From Caprella mutica (lineage: Eukaryota > Arthropoda > Malacostraca > Amphipoda > Caprellidae): a stretch of DNA of 64,000 bases. The notes below the pieces were generated by a model. That model had not been told where the DNA came from. It made no database searches and was given only the letters and a program-made list of their open reading frames with translations. The DNA lies in contig CANNZV010002574.1 of the NCBI GenBank assembly GCA_947561585.1, positions 49,971 through 113,970 on the forward strand, given 5' to 3'. Position 1 is the first letter of the stretch, and every line of letters starts with the position of its first letter. The position numbers were made by a program, and so were the translations under genes. This document shows, piece after piece, positions 1 through 13,600 of the stretch.

Positions 1-291
1 AAACGAAAGGATTGAATTCGGATCGACTAATTTAATTGAAATAAACAATAATGACTTGTTGTTCACAGTAATAATTCACTGTATTTGAAATTTTATCATA
101 ATTGTAATGATTGAACATTTTCTCCAACAAAATATAGATAGCTTATAAATAATCATTGTAAAATTTTCTTTAAATTTAATAGCTATATATTAAAAAAAAA
201 TTGTATAACTATTTCCTTTTACTTTGGGTATAACTATTTCCATTTTCTTGGAATTACGCCAAAGTTAGTAAATTACATCTCATCGAATATG

Positions 292-438
292 TTATAGTCC
301 AAGTGTAGATCTTGCTACACCTCCTCCAATTTCAGCAGCTTTTCTGACAGATAAACCTTTTTGTAATTCATCAAATGTTTTTCGAAAACTTTTTTTATTA
401 GCACCTCTATCAGTTTTACTTTTATAATGAAAAGGCAT
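292..438 (-). pseudogene. pogo/Tigger-type transposase N-terminal HTH fragment
   Basis: A 48-codon minus-strand reading frame starts at the ATG complementary to 436-438 and ends at TAA (292-294). It contains KTDRG near its start and LSVRKAAEIGGGVARSTL at its end, the layout of the pipsqueak/CENP-B-type helix-turn-helix at the N-terminus of pogo/Tigger transposases. In those proteins this domain binds the transposon ends. The frame stops just after the HTH and no DDE catalytic domain is found next to it, so this is a truncated remnant. Identification rests on motif recognition only. Confidence 0.65.
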
Positions 439-439
439 G

Positions 440-1000
440 ATTACTATCGTCAATTTGTAAACTTAAGACTAGTCAAGTCTCTATTAATCAGACTTAAAAT
501 TATTCTATAAATTTGCCAAGTATGTATTCGTTTAGGTAGCTGTATTCAATATCATAGAGGTGGTAATGGATTTCCAATGTGGATATGAGAAGTCAATGTA
601 CAGGGGATGCACCTGATTTTAGCTCTCAACCATACTTCTATTTTATTTAATTATTCTATATATTGAAAGTAGAACGTTTTTAGTGCTTTACAATGGAATT
701 TTTTGTAAAAAATATGTTCATCGTTACTTGGTATACGAAGTCTGGTGGAAGATGCGATGTTCGACATAGGGTGAGTGTTCTGTATGGTACTAACATTGAA
801 TCTACCTGCATAAATATTATTTTATTATCATTTTTCCAGAAGTGATGACAATAATTTTTTTTAAATCAAAAATTTCAGAGCTTCTTATTCGTGGAAGATG
901 TGTATACATCGAATTAAGAATGCCCATTGATAAGGACTAATATATTACATAAGGTTTGAATTACACGGTGACTTAGAAATTTATTTAGGACCAAAGAAAC
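440..1000. other. Intergenic, nothing recognisable
   Basis: AT-rich sequence between two transposase remnants. I see no supported ORF, RNA gene or repeat structure in it. Confidence 0.5.
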
Positions 1001-1009
1001 ATACTGCAT

Positions 1010-1785
1010 TTTGAAAATGGCCTTGAATCACTTTCTAAACACAGGTTGTTACGGAAGCACAAGAACGTATAACTTGGCCAAACAAAACAAATGGCAGCAT
1101 TCCAAAGGAACGAGTTGTAAATTCGCTTTCCATGATGGACCATATTGTGAAATCCTAAAGATTAATGTCAGGATTTGAGAAGATCATTCTTGTTGTGTCC
1201 CAATATCCTATAAACTTGTCTTTGTGACACTTTTAAATCATATTCGCTATTTGGGCTGGTGCTCTGTCTTGGGCGAGAAAGAATTGGTTCCAAATTATAC
1301 AGGAGGCCAAAGAAGTACTCTTATCTGCATCATATTCAAATGAATACATATAACTGTTGACTTAAAATCCTTCATTGATGATAATCAAAAGAGATTTGAT
1401 CCCATCCAATGGAACAGCAGCTCATATGTCATGACAGAAGCAGCTTTCTGGTGCTTTTATTGTCAAGTTTCCAATTCTATGGGCAGCATAAGCCTTATAT
1501 TAGTTCTGACTATTCGTGACAGTGTCCACCGTGAATAACTTCTTGTTGAACCGAATCAAAATATTTCCTGTTGATTGTTTGAACTATAGCACTATCAGCT
1601 TGTCTTTAACTAGCCTTTTATTCATAAAGGCCTCTGAAATTAGCTATCTAGACTTCTACTTTTTGATTTAATTTTATATCCTGCTTGATTAGCCTCTGCA
1701 TTGAGGAATTAGAGATAACCATAAGTTTCTCCTTTTTCTAAATCTCGATCCTTTGTGAATTTCAGTCAATACGCCCTCTTCACTG
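1010..1785 (-). pseudogene. Decayed mariner-like (DD34D-type) transposase
   Basis: Read on the minus strand with several stops and frame changes. It shows, in order, a VLTEIHKGSRFRKRR-like N-terminal stretch (around 1,760), the block FLAQDRAPAQIANMI (around 1,260) corresponding to the mariner QDGAPAH motif, and NPDINLxDFTIWSIMESE (around 1,130) corresponding to SPDLNPLDYSVWSI. The second and third catalytic aspartate contexts are recognisable. The first is not. Scattered stops make it non-functional. I could not find clear terminal inverted repeats. Confidence 0.75.
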
Positions 1786-1789
1786 CATA

Positions 1790-4570
1790 AATTATACTTT
1801 TGAGCGAATTGAACACTTTCTTGTGAAATTGGTTTACTGAAAAATTTGTGACACACCTAGAGCTGTTTGCCGATGTCCTTGGTGCAAACGTCGGCATTCT
1901 CGAAGCCAACACTCTGGTCATGCATAATTATGGGATCAACCCACTTTTCAAAGAACTTTTTTTTTTATTTGTGGACCGATTATTCTACAATTTGTTAGGT
2001 ATAAGTAACTTCGCAAAAAAAAAAGATTTTATCAATGTAACTTTTTCGGCTTTGGTTTTCGAAAAACGTAGTTTTTGATTTTTTTATAATTTATTTTATC
2101 CAAGGATTCTAAAATTGTCTTTGGTTTTCTTGTAGCGTGAAAACTCATTGACCTCTCGTCTTTTCTAGGTTGAAAATACACATTTTACAAGAGAGCCAAA
2201 AACATATATATTTGACTAAAAATTTATATATTTGACTAAAAACGTAAATACGTAAATAATTTACCTAAAAACATACGAAACCCATTGCAAACTTTGGGTC
2301 CTGCAATGGGTGGGTTGTAGTGCCTCAAGTCCTCAAGAAAATTAGGATTTACAAGTACACTGCCTAACATTTCTTTTGAAATTAAAATTATTATTTTTGA
2401 CCATCTACGCCCCACTACCTAAAGACTCTTCATCAGCAACAAAAAGAAAATTGATTATTTTCACCAAAATCGACGGTTTATAAGCCATAACTCTTAAAAT
2501 TGAATGGAAAAAATCCTTCATAATTTTTGTGAACACTGTTAGGTATATGGCGTCAAAAAGTTAAAAATATTGATGGCACATAATATAGCATTAAATAATA
2601 TCTGAAATTATAGATATATCTTTTTGTGTCACTTGGTAAGGTGGTACCTAATCTCCAACCTAAACCCAATGAAGAGTGCATTTGGAACCTTCTCATACGT
2701 CTTTTATAAGCTTTGAAGTTCCCATTATGTTTTTACCCATCTTTTAATATTCTATTCAAACTTTTTTCTTTACTAATAACAACATATTAAGATAAAATCC
2801 ACGATACGAACAGAAGACGAATAATTTAAGATGAAATGGATATGGAGGTTCTACTGTATTTAGAACCTCCTCCTTTTATTACGACGCATTAAAGTAAATA
2901 TTTACAATTCATCAAAAGAAAACTATGTTTGTTAAACTATTACTATATTCATGGAATAAACAAAGGTTAAATTATCAGTAAGAAAAGTGATCTATTATTT
3001 CGAAGACACATCACTTCATTGTATACAGTTCATATCGATCGATCTATTATCGAACCTCAACATTCTAGAATATTTATTGCAATTTGGTAAACATTCTCAA
3101 ATAATAAAGGAAAGTATTCCAAGGAAAATGTGATGAAAATATCATTTTGTTCACTTTACTTTAATTTGACACATGCACATATAAAAAACAGGAGTGAAAA
3201 TTATTCCCTATAAGTGAAAGTGCTTACGGTCACTATAAAATACCTTAATTTTTGTGTTGTGATATCGAAAGACCTGCAACAAGAAAATCTAGTTCAACAA
3301 TTAATACAATGAAATAGGAAGAAATGTAGAATATTTTGGTTTAATGATTAACAAAATAACTTAAAGTAGGAATGAATAAGTTGAAGTTTTCTTTATTATT
3401 ATATATAGTCATTTATTATAGGATGTCCCACAAAACAAAACAAAACTTTAAATTAGTATATTTCAACAATTACTAAAATCACAGTTATCTTTCGAGTATC
3501 AATTCGTTTGTTAAAGCTTTCCCCATCCAAAGTTAAAATTTCATGATGATTTATTTCATTTTGTGAATATTATTACGATTTTATTGAGGGGGGGGGTTGA
3601 AAATGGCTTAGCACAAATGGTCAGAAATCAGATAATGAAATAAGTTCAAACGTAAAGTATATACTTTTTAAACAACAACCACATTAATAAAATAAATTTA
3701 TTTGAAGGTTTTAAAATCATTCAAATAACTATTCCTTTTAGGAAATATGGCCGATCCGGAGAAATGTGTTTTAGTATAAAAAGGAGGACGCCATTTTAAT
3801 TTTAACAATGGTTGTTCGAATAGGTCGCAAGAAGACAGTACCACATGAAAACAAAATCAATTTTGTACAGCAACTACTTTCAGAAAATACAAATTTTTTT
3901 CTTATGAGAAATGGACAAAATATCTCAAAATCTTCCATCAATCAAATAGAGGCATGACCTACTATTAATTAATTTAGTAGGGGTTTAACGTCTGCTTCGG
4001 AACCAAAGGCCATATCGCTGACGTCCAAAGGAAATTAAATACAAGGGACTAGAAGAAACAGTCAGAAAGGAAAGTGCTCCATGAACAAAGTCACTTTTCA
4101 CCGTCGGTAACAATGCTCATGGATGCAGAAAAGCTTCTCTGTGAATGCAGTCACTTACCAAGGAATGTGACGAAAAGGGACACAAGCACTGGTGGCTGCA
4201 CTCACGGATTTAAGAAGAAAATGAAGAGGTGATAGTAAATGAAGCCTACGAGCCTACCTAACACAAAAATGTAAGACCTCGTAGTTCAAGAGCATAACCC
4301 TAGCACTATTCTCTAAAACTGCAAGTAGCGTTAAAAAAATGATAAACATGGTAAAAATGAAAAAAGACAATCCATAATCCAAATTACAACAGTTCGGGGC
4401 CCAAGGGACGCCACAACCCTTCTCTTCCATTCACCACAGACAGCTTCAGGATAGAGCCCCTGGGGGCCATGACCTAAAAAATATGCAAAGAATTCATCCT
4501 GAAAATACATTTTGAAATAGAGTAGTTTCTGGAGCACAGTGCCATCACTTCCGTATTAACCTGTGGGTTT
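1790..4570. other. Intergenic, AT-rich, with repeat fragments
   Basis: No convincing gene. A G8 run lies near 3,590. A pogo-like terminus (GGAGGTTCTACTGTA) lies at about 2,845-2,860 without a partner. The part at about 3,960-4,230 belongs to a module that recurs in reverse orientation near 21.5 kb and 32.0-32.6 kb, so it is repeat-derived. A plus-strand reading frame from about 3,809 is open for some 50 codons but matches nothing I know. Confidence 0.5.
3960..4230 (-). repeat. Copy of a shared transposon-internal module
   Basis: On the minus strand this stretch matches 21,500-21,700 and 31,980-32,064 plus 32,414-32,640. Shared phrases include CTTTTCTGCATCCAT, GACTTTGTTCATGG and CCTTTGGTTCCGAAGC. 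The 21.5-kb and 32-kb copies lie inside elements with different terminal arrays. This copy has an uninterrupted version of the site that a 346-bp MITE occupies at 32,065, making it an empty-site reference. Confidence 0.6.
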
Positions 4571-4572
4571 TA

Positions 4573-5186
4573 CAGCAAAACCTCGAAGTAGACCAGAATT
4601 ACGTTCCAAGTTTGTTTGGTCTAGTAAGAAACTCACTTTATTAGTTTCCTACTAGACCAAAATAGTTTTCTTTAAAAGTAAAGCGGTGAATTTAATATTT
4701 TGATAGCTCTATTTGTTTATGATAGCTTTAATGCCAAATTAATGGTGACTAACATACCAATTTTGAAGGGAGACACATTTAGAAACAGTATGAATTTTTT
4801 GCCTCAATTAAAATGAATATAATATTTTTTTCAATTATAGTATCATTTTATGAAATTATAATAGTCTTCACTGTATCCAGTTTTCTATAACTTTTCACAT
4901 CAATTTTTTTAGCACAGACTTTACCATCAAATTTGAAACCGATTCTGCCTTATGTTTTATCCTAAAAACAGCATAAATAATTATAATATATTATTCAAAT
5001 TAGAGATCCATCTTTAAAACAGTATTGTAATTATAAATCCTTGTAATATTTAAACTAGAATAACTGTCAGGTAACAAAAATTGTGTTTTGTCTAGTACGA
5101 GGTTTTTTCCAGTACAGTTTCAAAATTATCTTGGTCTAATAGGAGGTTTGTCTACTAGGAGGCTGGTCTAGTAAGAGGTTTTGTTG
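4573..5186. mobile_element. pogo/Tigger-like MITE with TA target duplication
   Basis: The left terminus is CAGCAAAACCTCGAAGTAGA. The right terminus, reverse-complemented, is CAACAAAACCTCTTACTAGA. Both are flanked by TA (4,571-4,572 and 5,187-5,188). CAG-start termini with an AAAACCTC core and TA duplication are typical of the pogo/Tigger branch of Tc1/mariner. The 614-bp interior has no transposase, and near 4,610-4,670 it contains a small hairpin built from GTTTGGTCTAGTA and its complement. A related terminus occurs at 13,139-13,176. Confidence 0.8.
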
Positions 5187-6098
5187 TACTTATTCCCATA
5201 CACATACTCTTCAACTCGTTAGTCTATGTTGTATAAATATAGATTCAATTTACTATTTTAAAGTTTAAAGTCCAAAACGCGAACAGATAGAGGCAGAAAC
5301 CGATTATTCTTTAAATTGTATTGCGGTCTGGAAAGCTTCCTAAAGAAATCATAAAATTTGCTCATCTAGTTTATTATTTTATAATCATATCAACTCAATA
5401 TTGAGAGTCCATGAATAAAAGTATTGTCTGTCATTGATATAATAATACCTTCTCATCTTCGGATATGAAGCTAGCGTGTCAGTAGGAATAAACACAAATA
5501 CTAACTTCATGTAGGTACCTACCATAGTTAGAGAGAGTGTGCATGATATAAATTTCAGGTAATACTTTAAATAATATATTAATGATTATATCAGCAAAAT
5601 GCCATTGGAGTTCAGTAGTTTCGCACCTGTATTTCAAATAGACCTTTAAAATTGTTAGGTACCCAATGACCAGTTCGTTAAACTGGTAAAGTGTGTTCGT
5701 AGAGATTTTTTTTCTATTCACAGTAAAATTAAAATAAACAAGGGGTTTATTTTCAGAATTTGTAGATCCTCTTCTTCAGAACATTAAATTTCATTCGACA
5801 CGAAACTGAAGAGATGAGTGCACATAGCCCGGTGCTATAGCTGTTAATGTTAACAAAACTAACGTACTTTTAGAAGAAAGTGAAAGTTATTAGTATTGTG
5901 AATCATTGGCTACTCTCTTCAAGGCTCTAAAGTGTTGTCTAGAATACTCTAGATAATTTATAGGAAATAAAATGAAGAAGTGTTTATATTCTTTAGGAGA
6001 TTATAATTATATAATGATAATAGGCTTATTTGATTTGGAGATTGAACTGAATTTAATGGGGCCGGCTAATTTAATGAATTCAATAGCGTCAGAAATAC

Positions 6099-6099
6099 A

Positions 6100-6134
<35 letters not shown>
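6099..6134. repeat. (AT)n microsatellite
   Basis: A run of alternating A and T directly visible in the sequence. Confidence 0.95.
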
Positions 6135-6139
<5 letters not shown>

Positions 6140-6629
6140 TGATAAGGGGACACTGTGAACAACATATACTACCTAATTTAATGTTCTTTTGACTTAACCA
6201 ATACAATGAAACATTTAATTTCAATACATTTTCTTTTTAATTGATGGTATAGTTACAGCTTCCAATGCACTAGCTAGGAAGTAAAATTATAATTACATTT
6301 TAAAACTTAATTCATTAGTTTCAAATTATTGATAATTAATTTTTTCTAGATGAAAATCTTGGATGGGTCAATTCCCGTAGTATATCATGGGAAAGGTTTT
6401 CTTCTCATATCATTTGTTGTAAAATATTAAATTCTCAACAATTTTATTCGTAAATATATATTGTTTGATGTACACAGTACTTCAATATTAAACAATGTGA
6501 TTCAATATTTGATTTGAAGTATGAAATATATATATTTGAGATTAAATAATTGAAAAAATCACTCAAAAATCAAAATTTCCAAATTATCTGTCAAAATTCA
6601 TTCATGAATTACTAATATCCCAAAATAAT

Positions 6630-6790
6630 GCATTTTTTCTATGTCTATTATATAATATATATGTTCGATATGAGTGATATTCCTAATGAACATAGAACCT
6701 GAGTCTCAAAACCCATGTTCTATGTTTATTAGGTATATTCTCTCACATTGAACGTAACAGATATAGAAAATATGTATAAATTAGTAATAA
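6630..6790. repeat. Imperfect inverted repeat / hairpin
   Basis: Two arms of about 70 bases share ATTCCTAATGAACATAGAACCTGAG on the left and an imperfect reverse complement on the right, with a loop of about 15 bases. It could be a small fold-back MITE. No clear target duplication was seen. Confidence 0.6.
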
Positions 6791-7814
6791 AATAGGGAAA
6801 ATTAACAATTTATGAGTGATCTCATATGAGATCATGGTAGGTAACGGGTTAAGAAATTAGGCATTTAAAATGTATATACAAATTTTAATGGTCATATATC
6901 AAAATTTATTTTAAATATGAATACCTAATTTAATCAATTAATCACCAAGAATTCGTTGTTGAACCATTAACCATATTATTAAAATACTCATCAATAAATA
7001 TAATGCATATAAGTTTCAATGTTTCTCTTATTGATACAAACGCCTTATAAACTATTCATCACATAATAATTCTATTGATCTAATTGCATTTACCAAACAA
7101 AGGACTATAAATATTTAATAGTTCTCACAACCAGGTGTATAGTTAAATTAGCTCCATTATCAAGCATCTCTGTTTGAATGTAGGTATCAATCGAATTGTA
7201 GGCAGTCTTTACAATCATTTTTCTTCTCTTTTACTAGGCAACCATAATTTCTTCTATTTAAAATGAAATCTATATTTTATCAATAAATTCTACCCAATAA
7301 AAACAATAGAAACAATTTTCAATGTCAAAGATGAGTTGCCATGCGAAAGATATTTTAGGTATTTTGTTATTTGTCACTCAGTGCAGGTACGATAGTTAGG
7401 TAGGTTTGGTAATCAAAGATGATTATGCAGAAGACATGTTAGAAACGATTTACATCGTGGTAAATCACCTCTGGGCATCATCTGTGAAATCGTTTAGCGA
7501 GTATGCACTTTCACGATTCAGTTCCCAATTTGGAATAATGGAAATCTTGAGAATTATCGGTATTTGACATGAGTTGGTATTGGGTAAGTATTTGGAGAAG
7601 TGTTCGATTCAACCTCAGGGGTTTGGTGAGTCAGTTTCAGCGTTTCAATTATTGTTTGGTCATTATTTTTTTGTGTTTGTGCAAATTTCTGAATATCTAT
7701 TTTGTGCTATGTATGCAAATGAGGCTTTATATACAGTTTGTGCACTAATACAGCATTTAGTTATATATTTGTTTTGATTTTGAAAAATAAAATAAAATGT
7801 TATTTTTCCAAGCA

Positions 7815-7868
7815 TGGAACTTGAGGGGTTCATTACCTCCAACAAGGTTAAGAAACACTGGTTTGCAG
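7815..7868 (-). mobile_element. hAT-like terminus fragment
   Basis: On the minus strand the sequence begins CAGTGTTTCTTAACC, which resembles the CAGTG-start termini of hAT elements. I could not identify the partner end or an 8-bp duplication, so this is only a terminal fragment. Confidence 0.4.
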
Positions 7869-8340
7869 AGAAGGCAAGTTCATTTGTATCATTAGACTTT
7901 ACAAAATCCAACCAAAATGAAATGAAAAATTAGGATAGCTTTGTGCACATTATACCAATTTTTTTTCCTAACTTTCTATGTTCCACCTTGAATTAAAAGA
8001 ATCATTAGGTTTGATAACTTCATACTCTCAAACTGACTTAGCACTTACAATCTACATTTGCAAGGAGCTAATGTTCTACTATAGAACTATAGGGATACGT
8101 TTTCATGGAAAGCTGTTATATCGACTACCCGATGTACCAAAAATCACCCATTTTATAGACAACAATGACCGTACCTTAAGTAAGCTCATCAAATTTTGTA
8201 TTTCTTTTCTTTTTACTGAAAAAATGTTTTTATGCAGTGGCCTTTCATGTATCAAATTTATTTGGGGCTATGTGCAAAGAACCCCAGGGTGATTCAAATA
8301 ATAAAGATTTTTTTTACACAATTGAAAATATGAAAAATAT

Positions 8341-9201
8341 GGTTCTAGGGAAATTGCTCGAAAACAATTGCTCGAAAGACAATTGCTCGATCGAACAATT
8401 GACCGAATGAACAATTGCTCGAATGATCAAATTGGTCACAGTGTCCAAATTAATAAAAGTCAGTTAATCATCAAGTTGGATCACTTCAATTAGCTGCACC
8501 TAACCATCCTGGTTTCTAATTAGTAATTTATCATAACTGTATTTCATATTTTTAATCACTTATTACTATCAATCACAATAATGAGTTTTTAAATTTTAAT
8601 CTTCCTGGTTTTCTTATTTTTATTGAAAAGGAATACTGCGGCAATTTAAGGTACTACAATTTTCGTTTTTTGTCAGTCAATAGCTCCAGTGGGCTCTGAC
8701 TAGATGTTCTTGGGACTATAGTTAGGGTTGTTAAGTTTTAGCAACACGGGTTATGGGAACTACCGATAACAGGGTTTTTCCGACACATTTAGCTGACCAC
8801 TGGTAATCGCGCCACTTTTTAATTTTTCTCTTTTTGGTAGCCATTATCTGGTTGACTTTTCTTCTTCTTTTACATTAGGTAATTGATTATTCGAAATTTG
8901 GATATTTGAGCAATTGTTAATCAGATAAATTGTCGAAAGTCAGTCGACCATGAAGTGAAATTTCTTCGAATATAGTCGCACCTAATCGTCCTTGTTTCTA
9001 ATTAGTAATTAATAATAACTGTATTTTATTAATTTTATATTATCGGAACGATTAATAATTCGAGCAGTTGTTCATTCGGTCAATTGTCTTTCGAGCAAAT
9101 TTTCATTCACGCAATTGTTCATTCGAGCAATTGTTTTCGAGAAATTATCTTTGGAGCAACTGTTTTCGAGCAATTATCTTTCGAGTAATTTACCGAATAC
9201 C
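8341..9201. mobile_element. Iteron-ended DNA transposon, 9-bp target duplication
   Basis: Begins GGTTCTAGGGAAATTGCTCG and, on the opposite strand, begins GGTATTCGGTAAATTACTCG. Both ends carry several copies of a unit containing CAATTGCTCGAA, in inverted orientation (about 8,350-8,440 and 9,050-9,200). A perfect 9-bp repeat GAAAAATAT flanks it (8,332-8,340 and 9,202-9,210). The 861-bp element has no transposase. Nine-base duplications are characteristic of Mutator-like elements among others, so the superfamily call is inference. Confidence 0.85.
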
Positions 9202-9214
9202 GAAAAATATGTAT

Positions 9215-10570
9215 TTCTAGCATTTTTAGATGACAGAACAGCAAAAAATTATCACTCAAACTTTATCTATAGTGGGAAAATGGACATTACTGTAAAATTT
9301 GAGAAGTTAGAAAAAGATTAGTTTATAGAAATCCTTGAGTTTATAGAAATTCCAGAAGGCTTTCTAATAAAGTGACATTTTCAATTTTTATGATATTTTT
9401 TTATTTATCACCGATCAAAGCATCGAGTTTAGTTTTTTAAGTTTTCGTTAGTCATCAAAATTCGTTTATCCAAAGAAAACGGGTAAGAAGATGGAAAAAT
9501 CCACTCCTGTAGTACTTAGTTGGAAATGTTTCAAGTGTTCTAAAACAATCTTTGTTTTGTTCTGGCATATATCCTCATAGACTTCTCGTCATTTGGAATT
9601 TACAAAAAAATAATACAAACAAAACCTACAAAGGTTCAATCACAGACTGAATGTAACCAATAGAGGCAATTGTGGTCAATAAATGTTCATTTTTAGTACG
9701 CTATTTTGTAACAACTTTGTCTGTATTGTGCTAAGCCTACTTTGTGGTTTTTCTCGTAGAGTTCAACGTCTTCAACAATTTATTCTCGTTTTTCTCGTGA
9801 CATGATTATAATTTAAAATAATAGAAGAACTGTATGTGGAAAACACAGCTTGCGATGAGCAAAGAAAACACGAACAATTTGGTGATTTTATTGATTTTAG
9901 GATTTCAGTAATTAGAGATCATTTCGACTGCCAGCAAAGGAAGTTTCAAAAATAATGAGATAAATTACGTATAAGGTTTTGATACATGCTCTTCTTTTTG
10001 TCAGTCACTTCAACTTTATTTATAACTAGTGTACTTCCCATTATCGCTCAGCGATCATCGCAACAATCGCTGCATGCAAAATGTACCTTAAGACGGGGAT
10101 GTTCAATTGAAGCTTACTACATCATCAAATCACATAGTTATCTTTATAAAAAAACTTACTTAGTCTACATACCTCTTGGGTGTTGGAGTGGGACTGTAAG
10201 GAGAAAAACGGTAACACATCATAATCTCGATATAGTAATTGAATTACAGATCAGACCTTATCATGAAACTCTTATGTATATTCTAATCATCTGATGTGTA
10301 ACTAAATATATATTTTTCTTCAATCAATAATTCCATATAGCTCGAATAACAGTATTTCAATACACTTATATTTTGCACTCTATATATCTTACTTTTCTCT
10401 TTCTTCGATTTATTTATATCTCTGTTGTCTTGATTCAATCATATGACAAATGTAATCTTCAGTTTTTCTGGTAACTCAATTTTTGTGCTTTAGAATTGTT
10501 ACTTTTTAGCCAATAAAAATTAATATTATTTAAGAACATTCTATACATCAAGAAATAAACATATTTTAAT
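9215..10570. other. Upstream region of gene A
   Basis: No gene was recognised here except a MITE fragment near 10,030-10,096. The TTGCAG at 10,575-10,580 looks like a splice acceptor just before the coding exon of gene A. The other two receptor genes have TTTCAG at the equivalent place, so a 5' untranslated exon probably lies somewhere in this stretch. Confidence 0.45.
10030..10096 (+). mobile_element. Partial copy of the 196-bp MITE
   Basis: Contains the right-end sequence AATCGCTGCATGCAAAATGTACCTTAA almost as in the complete MITE at 42,341-42,536, plus CGCTCAGCGATCATCGC from its interior. The left end is missing. Confidence 0.65.
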
Positions 10571-10610
10571 CTCATTGCAGATTAATAATTATTCATTCAT
10601 CTCTATCATA

Positions 10611-13600
10611 ATGAAGTACCAGCAGTTATTGACAAGAACAGAAATGTTATTGAGAATTATTGGAGTATCTGCTAGTCCAAGAGAAAATGCCATTTCTATA
10701 TGCCAGTGCAGATCATCAGAAATCTACAATTTGTACAAGATGGCTCTCCTGATTGTATACATTACGACATCGATATTGAGCATCGTTCGTGTGTGGGAAA
10801 ATACCATATCTATTTCTTTCGTCATTTGGACAATAGTCCCTCAGGTGGAAGTTTTATGGATACTGATTCTCGTTCACAGAAATAGAAAAAGTATGAAGCT
10901 CCTGTACAAACATTTTCGTCTCATTGCTGAGATTGCAAATTCAGACCCCCCTATCCAGACGTACGAAAAAATTATGCTAATTTTGCTCTTTGCCACCTTC
11001 AATCTTAGGACTTTGGAAGATATTTTATCAGCCGCTACTTCAAAATTTGGCTATAGTGTACTGAATGTCCACTTCTTAGTTATCTATAATGTAGTCATGG
11101 TAATTTTGGTGATATTTTATTTCCAAACGAAAATTATTTCAGCTTATTTGAAGAATAGTTGCATAATTATCATTAGTAGACCCTATTCTAGTCCCAATTC
11201 AGAGAGAAGTTCTGGCACGAATAAATCATTCCAAGTTAACACTGAAGACGTCACTAACTTGAAAAAATATGTTAAGGATACTGATGTTAAGTTGTTGGAT
11301 ATTGAGAGATCCTTCTTGCAAATTGATTCAATGTTAGAATTATTGATGCGAATCTACTCTTATCCTCATCTGATAATGTCAGTCATGTTCTTCACGAACA
11401 TCATATATAGTTTCTTCTTTGGAGGTAATTTGATTCTTAAGAGCACTTTCACAATTGGTAATAATGCTCTCCTCTACATCTCCCTTGTGACGTATTCAAT
11501 CGTCATGATTTTTCTTCAACATGATTCAGCAGATAACTTCCAAGACACGGTCAGTATGATTTGTTTATTTATTTGAATACTACTATTTTCGAATCAATTA
11601 TTAAATTTGGTTTATTTTTGCGCAAATTAGGTCGACCAATGTGTATTTTTTTTCTGTATAAGAAATATGACATTACCGTTGTTCAACCCTACAACAATTA
11701 TAATTGGAATTTAAAAAATAAGTCACAGAAAATTTCAGTGCACACTAAACTTTTTCAGTTTTGCTATTATCAACTTTGTTACTTTATTGAAGCAGCTTGA
11801 CTCTAATTCATTGAAAATATTGTAAACAATTTTGTTTCAGAGTTCGATTATTTTCTTTAAAGGACACCATTATAACCTAGCTTAAAATTATAAACATATA
11901 CAAAATATTAGCATTGTTTCCTGTAAAGTACATTGTTAAACATTTTTGCGTGGCATTCCGCTTCAACCTCCAGCTACATATTCTAAATCTTGATCGACAC
12001 CCTTCACCTACCAAACCACAACATTGTAGAATACCAGCGTATACCGCATCAAATTTGAAAATTGGACGTCAAATACCTCTGTTTAACCTGTCTGCACAGC
12101 ATCTATAAACAGTTAAACACTCTTCCTTTGCTCTCCACTCTGATTTAGGTAAAAAATCCATTGGTCAGTAAAATTGATGTAATAATGGGAAGCTACAAAT
12201 ATTCCATGAGCTATTCTGCTGGATTCTAGTTCCATCTTCAAACTTCGCATCAAATTGATGGGGCTTTCAGTGTCTGTTTGTTACTATAGCTTCACTGGGA
12301 AGGATGGAAAAGTAATGAACAATAATAAAGATGTATATGAAGTAATATAGATAGTAATATACGTATCATTAATATTGCCTAATGTTGGACATTTTATAAA
12401 AATAGAACTGAATTCTAAATATTTACGAAAAAGTTGTCGCTTGAGGACTTTCAATTTGTACTCAAATGCTCCTCCAGCACGAGATTTTCTGTACTGTCAT
12501 TGACAGTAGTAATCTTTAAATCCATTATAAAGCTAGCAGCATATTCTTACACGGATATATCCTTAGTTCAACTGGACAGACCAATACCATTAGTCAAAGG
12601 GGTGGATAATTCGGTTCTAGGAAAATTCCACTGAGGAAAGTTCCACTGCGGAAGATACCATTTGGAAAATTCCACTGAGGAAAATTCCACTGAGGAAAAT
12701 TCCACTAAGGAAGATTTCACTGAGGAAGATTCCACTGAGGAAAGTTCCACTGCTGAATGTTCCACTGGGAAAATTGAATTTAAATAAATGTATATATATA
12801 TTGTAATGCTTATTTTCTAAAACAATACTTTAGAAATTATAATCTTCATATTATATGAGCTTATTGTGATATTCATCACAGTGTTTCTTTTTAAGTGGTT
12901 TAATAAAATGTAAGTGAATATCATTATATAAATTTTCTTATTGTACATTTTTTTTGCGCAACACCTAAAGAAAAAGTATTCCACTTGAGATGAAGATAAA
13001 TCTATTTTAAAAAATCTTTAAAGAAATTTTATATAGCTTCTTGTTCTGCAAATTTGATTAGAATTAAGGTTATTTCATTTGGAATCTAATTTTGAGTTTT
13101 AAGAGGGGCAAATAAAAATATATGTTATACGAAAAGAAAGTGGAACGTAACTTTGGTCTACTTCGAGATTTTGCTGTAAACATTATAAAAAATAGTACAA
13201 TTATATTTACAAAAGCACAGATATTAGAATATTATTGTGATATTTATTTTTTGTGAAGAATAGAAGTTTCTTCACAAAAATATAGTTCAAATTTCCATAG
13301 CCTTATTGGTTAAGAAAAAAAAAAAATTAGCACAAGACAATATCCTACACTCTGCTAGATTAACATTGAACAAACCTAGATATTTATTTGAATGAAGTTA
13401 ACGTTTCCTATCTACCAAGTTACAGGAATAGTATCTATTACCTATCCATGTAAAATAATTGATCAAAATATATTTTGGACTATCATTTAGCCCTTTGGAC
13501 GGAAAGGTATTGTTTTTTTTTAAATAATGAATACAACTTATAATAAATAATTACAATTACAAATAAATACAAATTACAATAATTATAATATAATTACAAA

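Larger units (their letters stand above)
5190..8330. other. Intergenic, AT-rich
   Basis: No supported gene. It contains an (AT)n microsatellite at about 6,099-6,134, an imperfect inverted repeat at 6,630-6,790, and a hAT-like terminus near 7,855. ORFs of 67-104 codons at 7,574-8,292 have no recognisable domains and look like chance frames. Confidence 0.5.

Noticed and set aside
7574..8292. ORFs of 67, 82 and 104 codons
   Set aside because: They overlap each other on both strands, have no domain and no splice context, and one covers a hAT-like terminus.
10575..11576. 333-codon ORF of gene A as a single-exon gene starting at 10,575
   Set aside because: Its first codon is TTG next to a splice acceptor, and its last 8 codons run into the intron. 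The GT donor after QDT is shared by all three genes.
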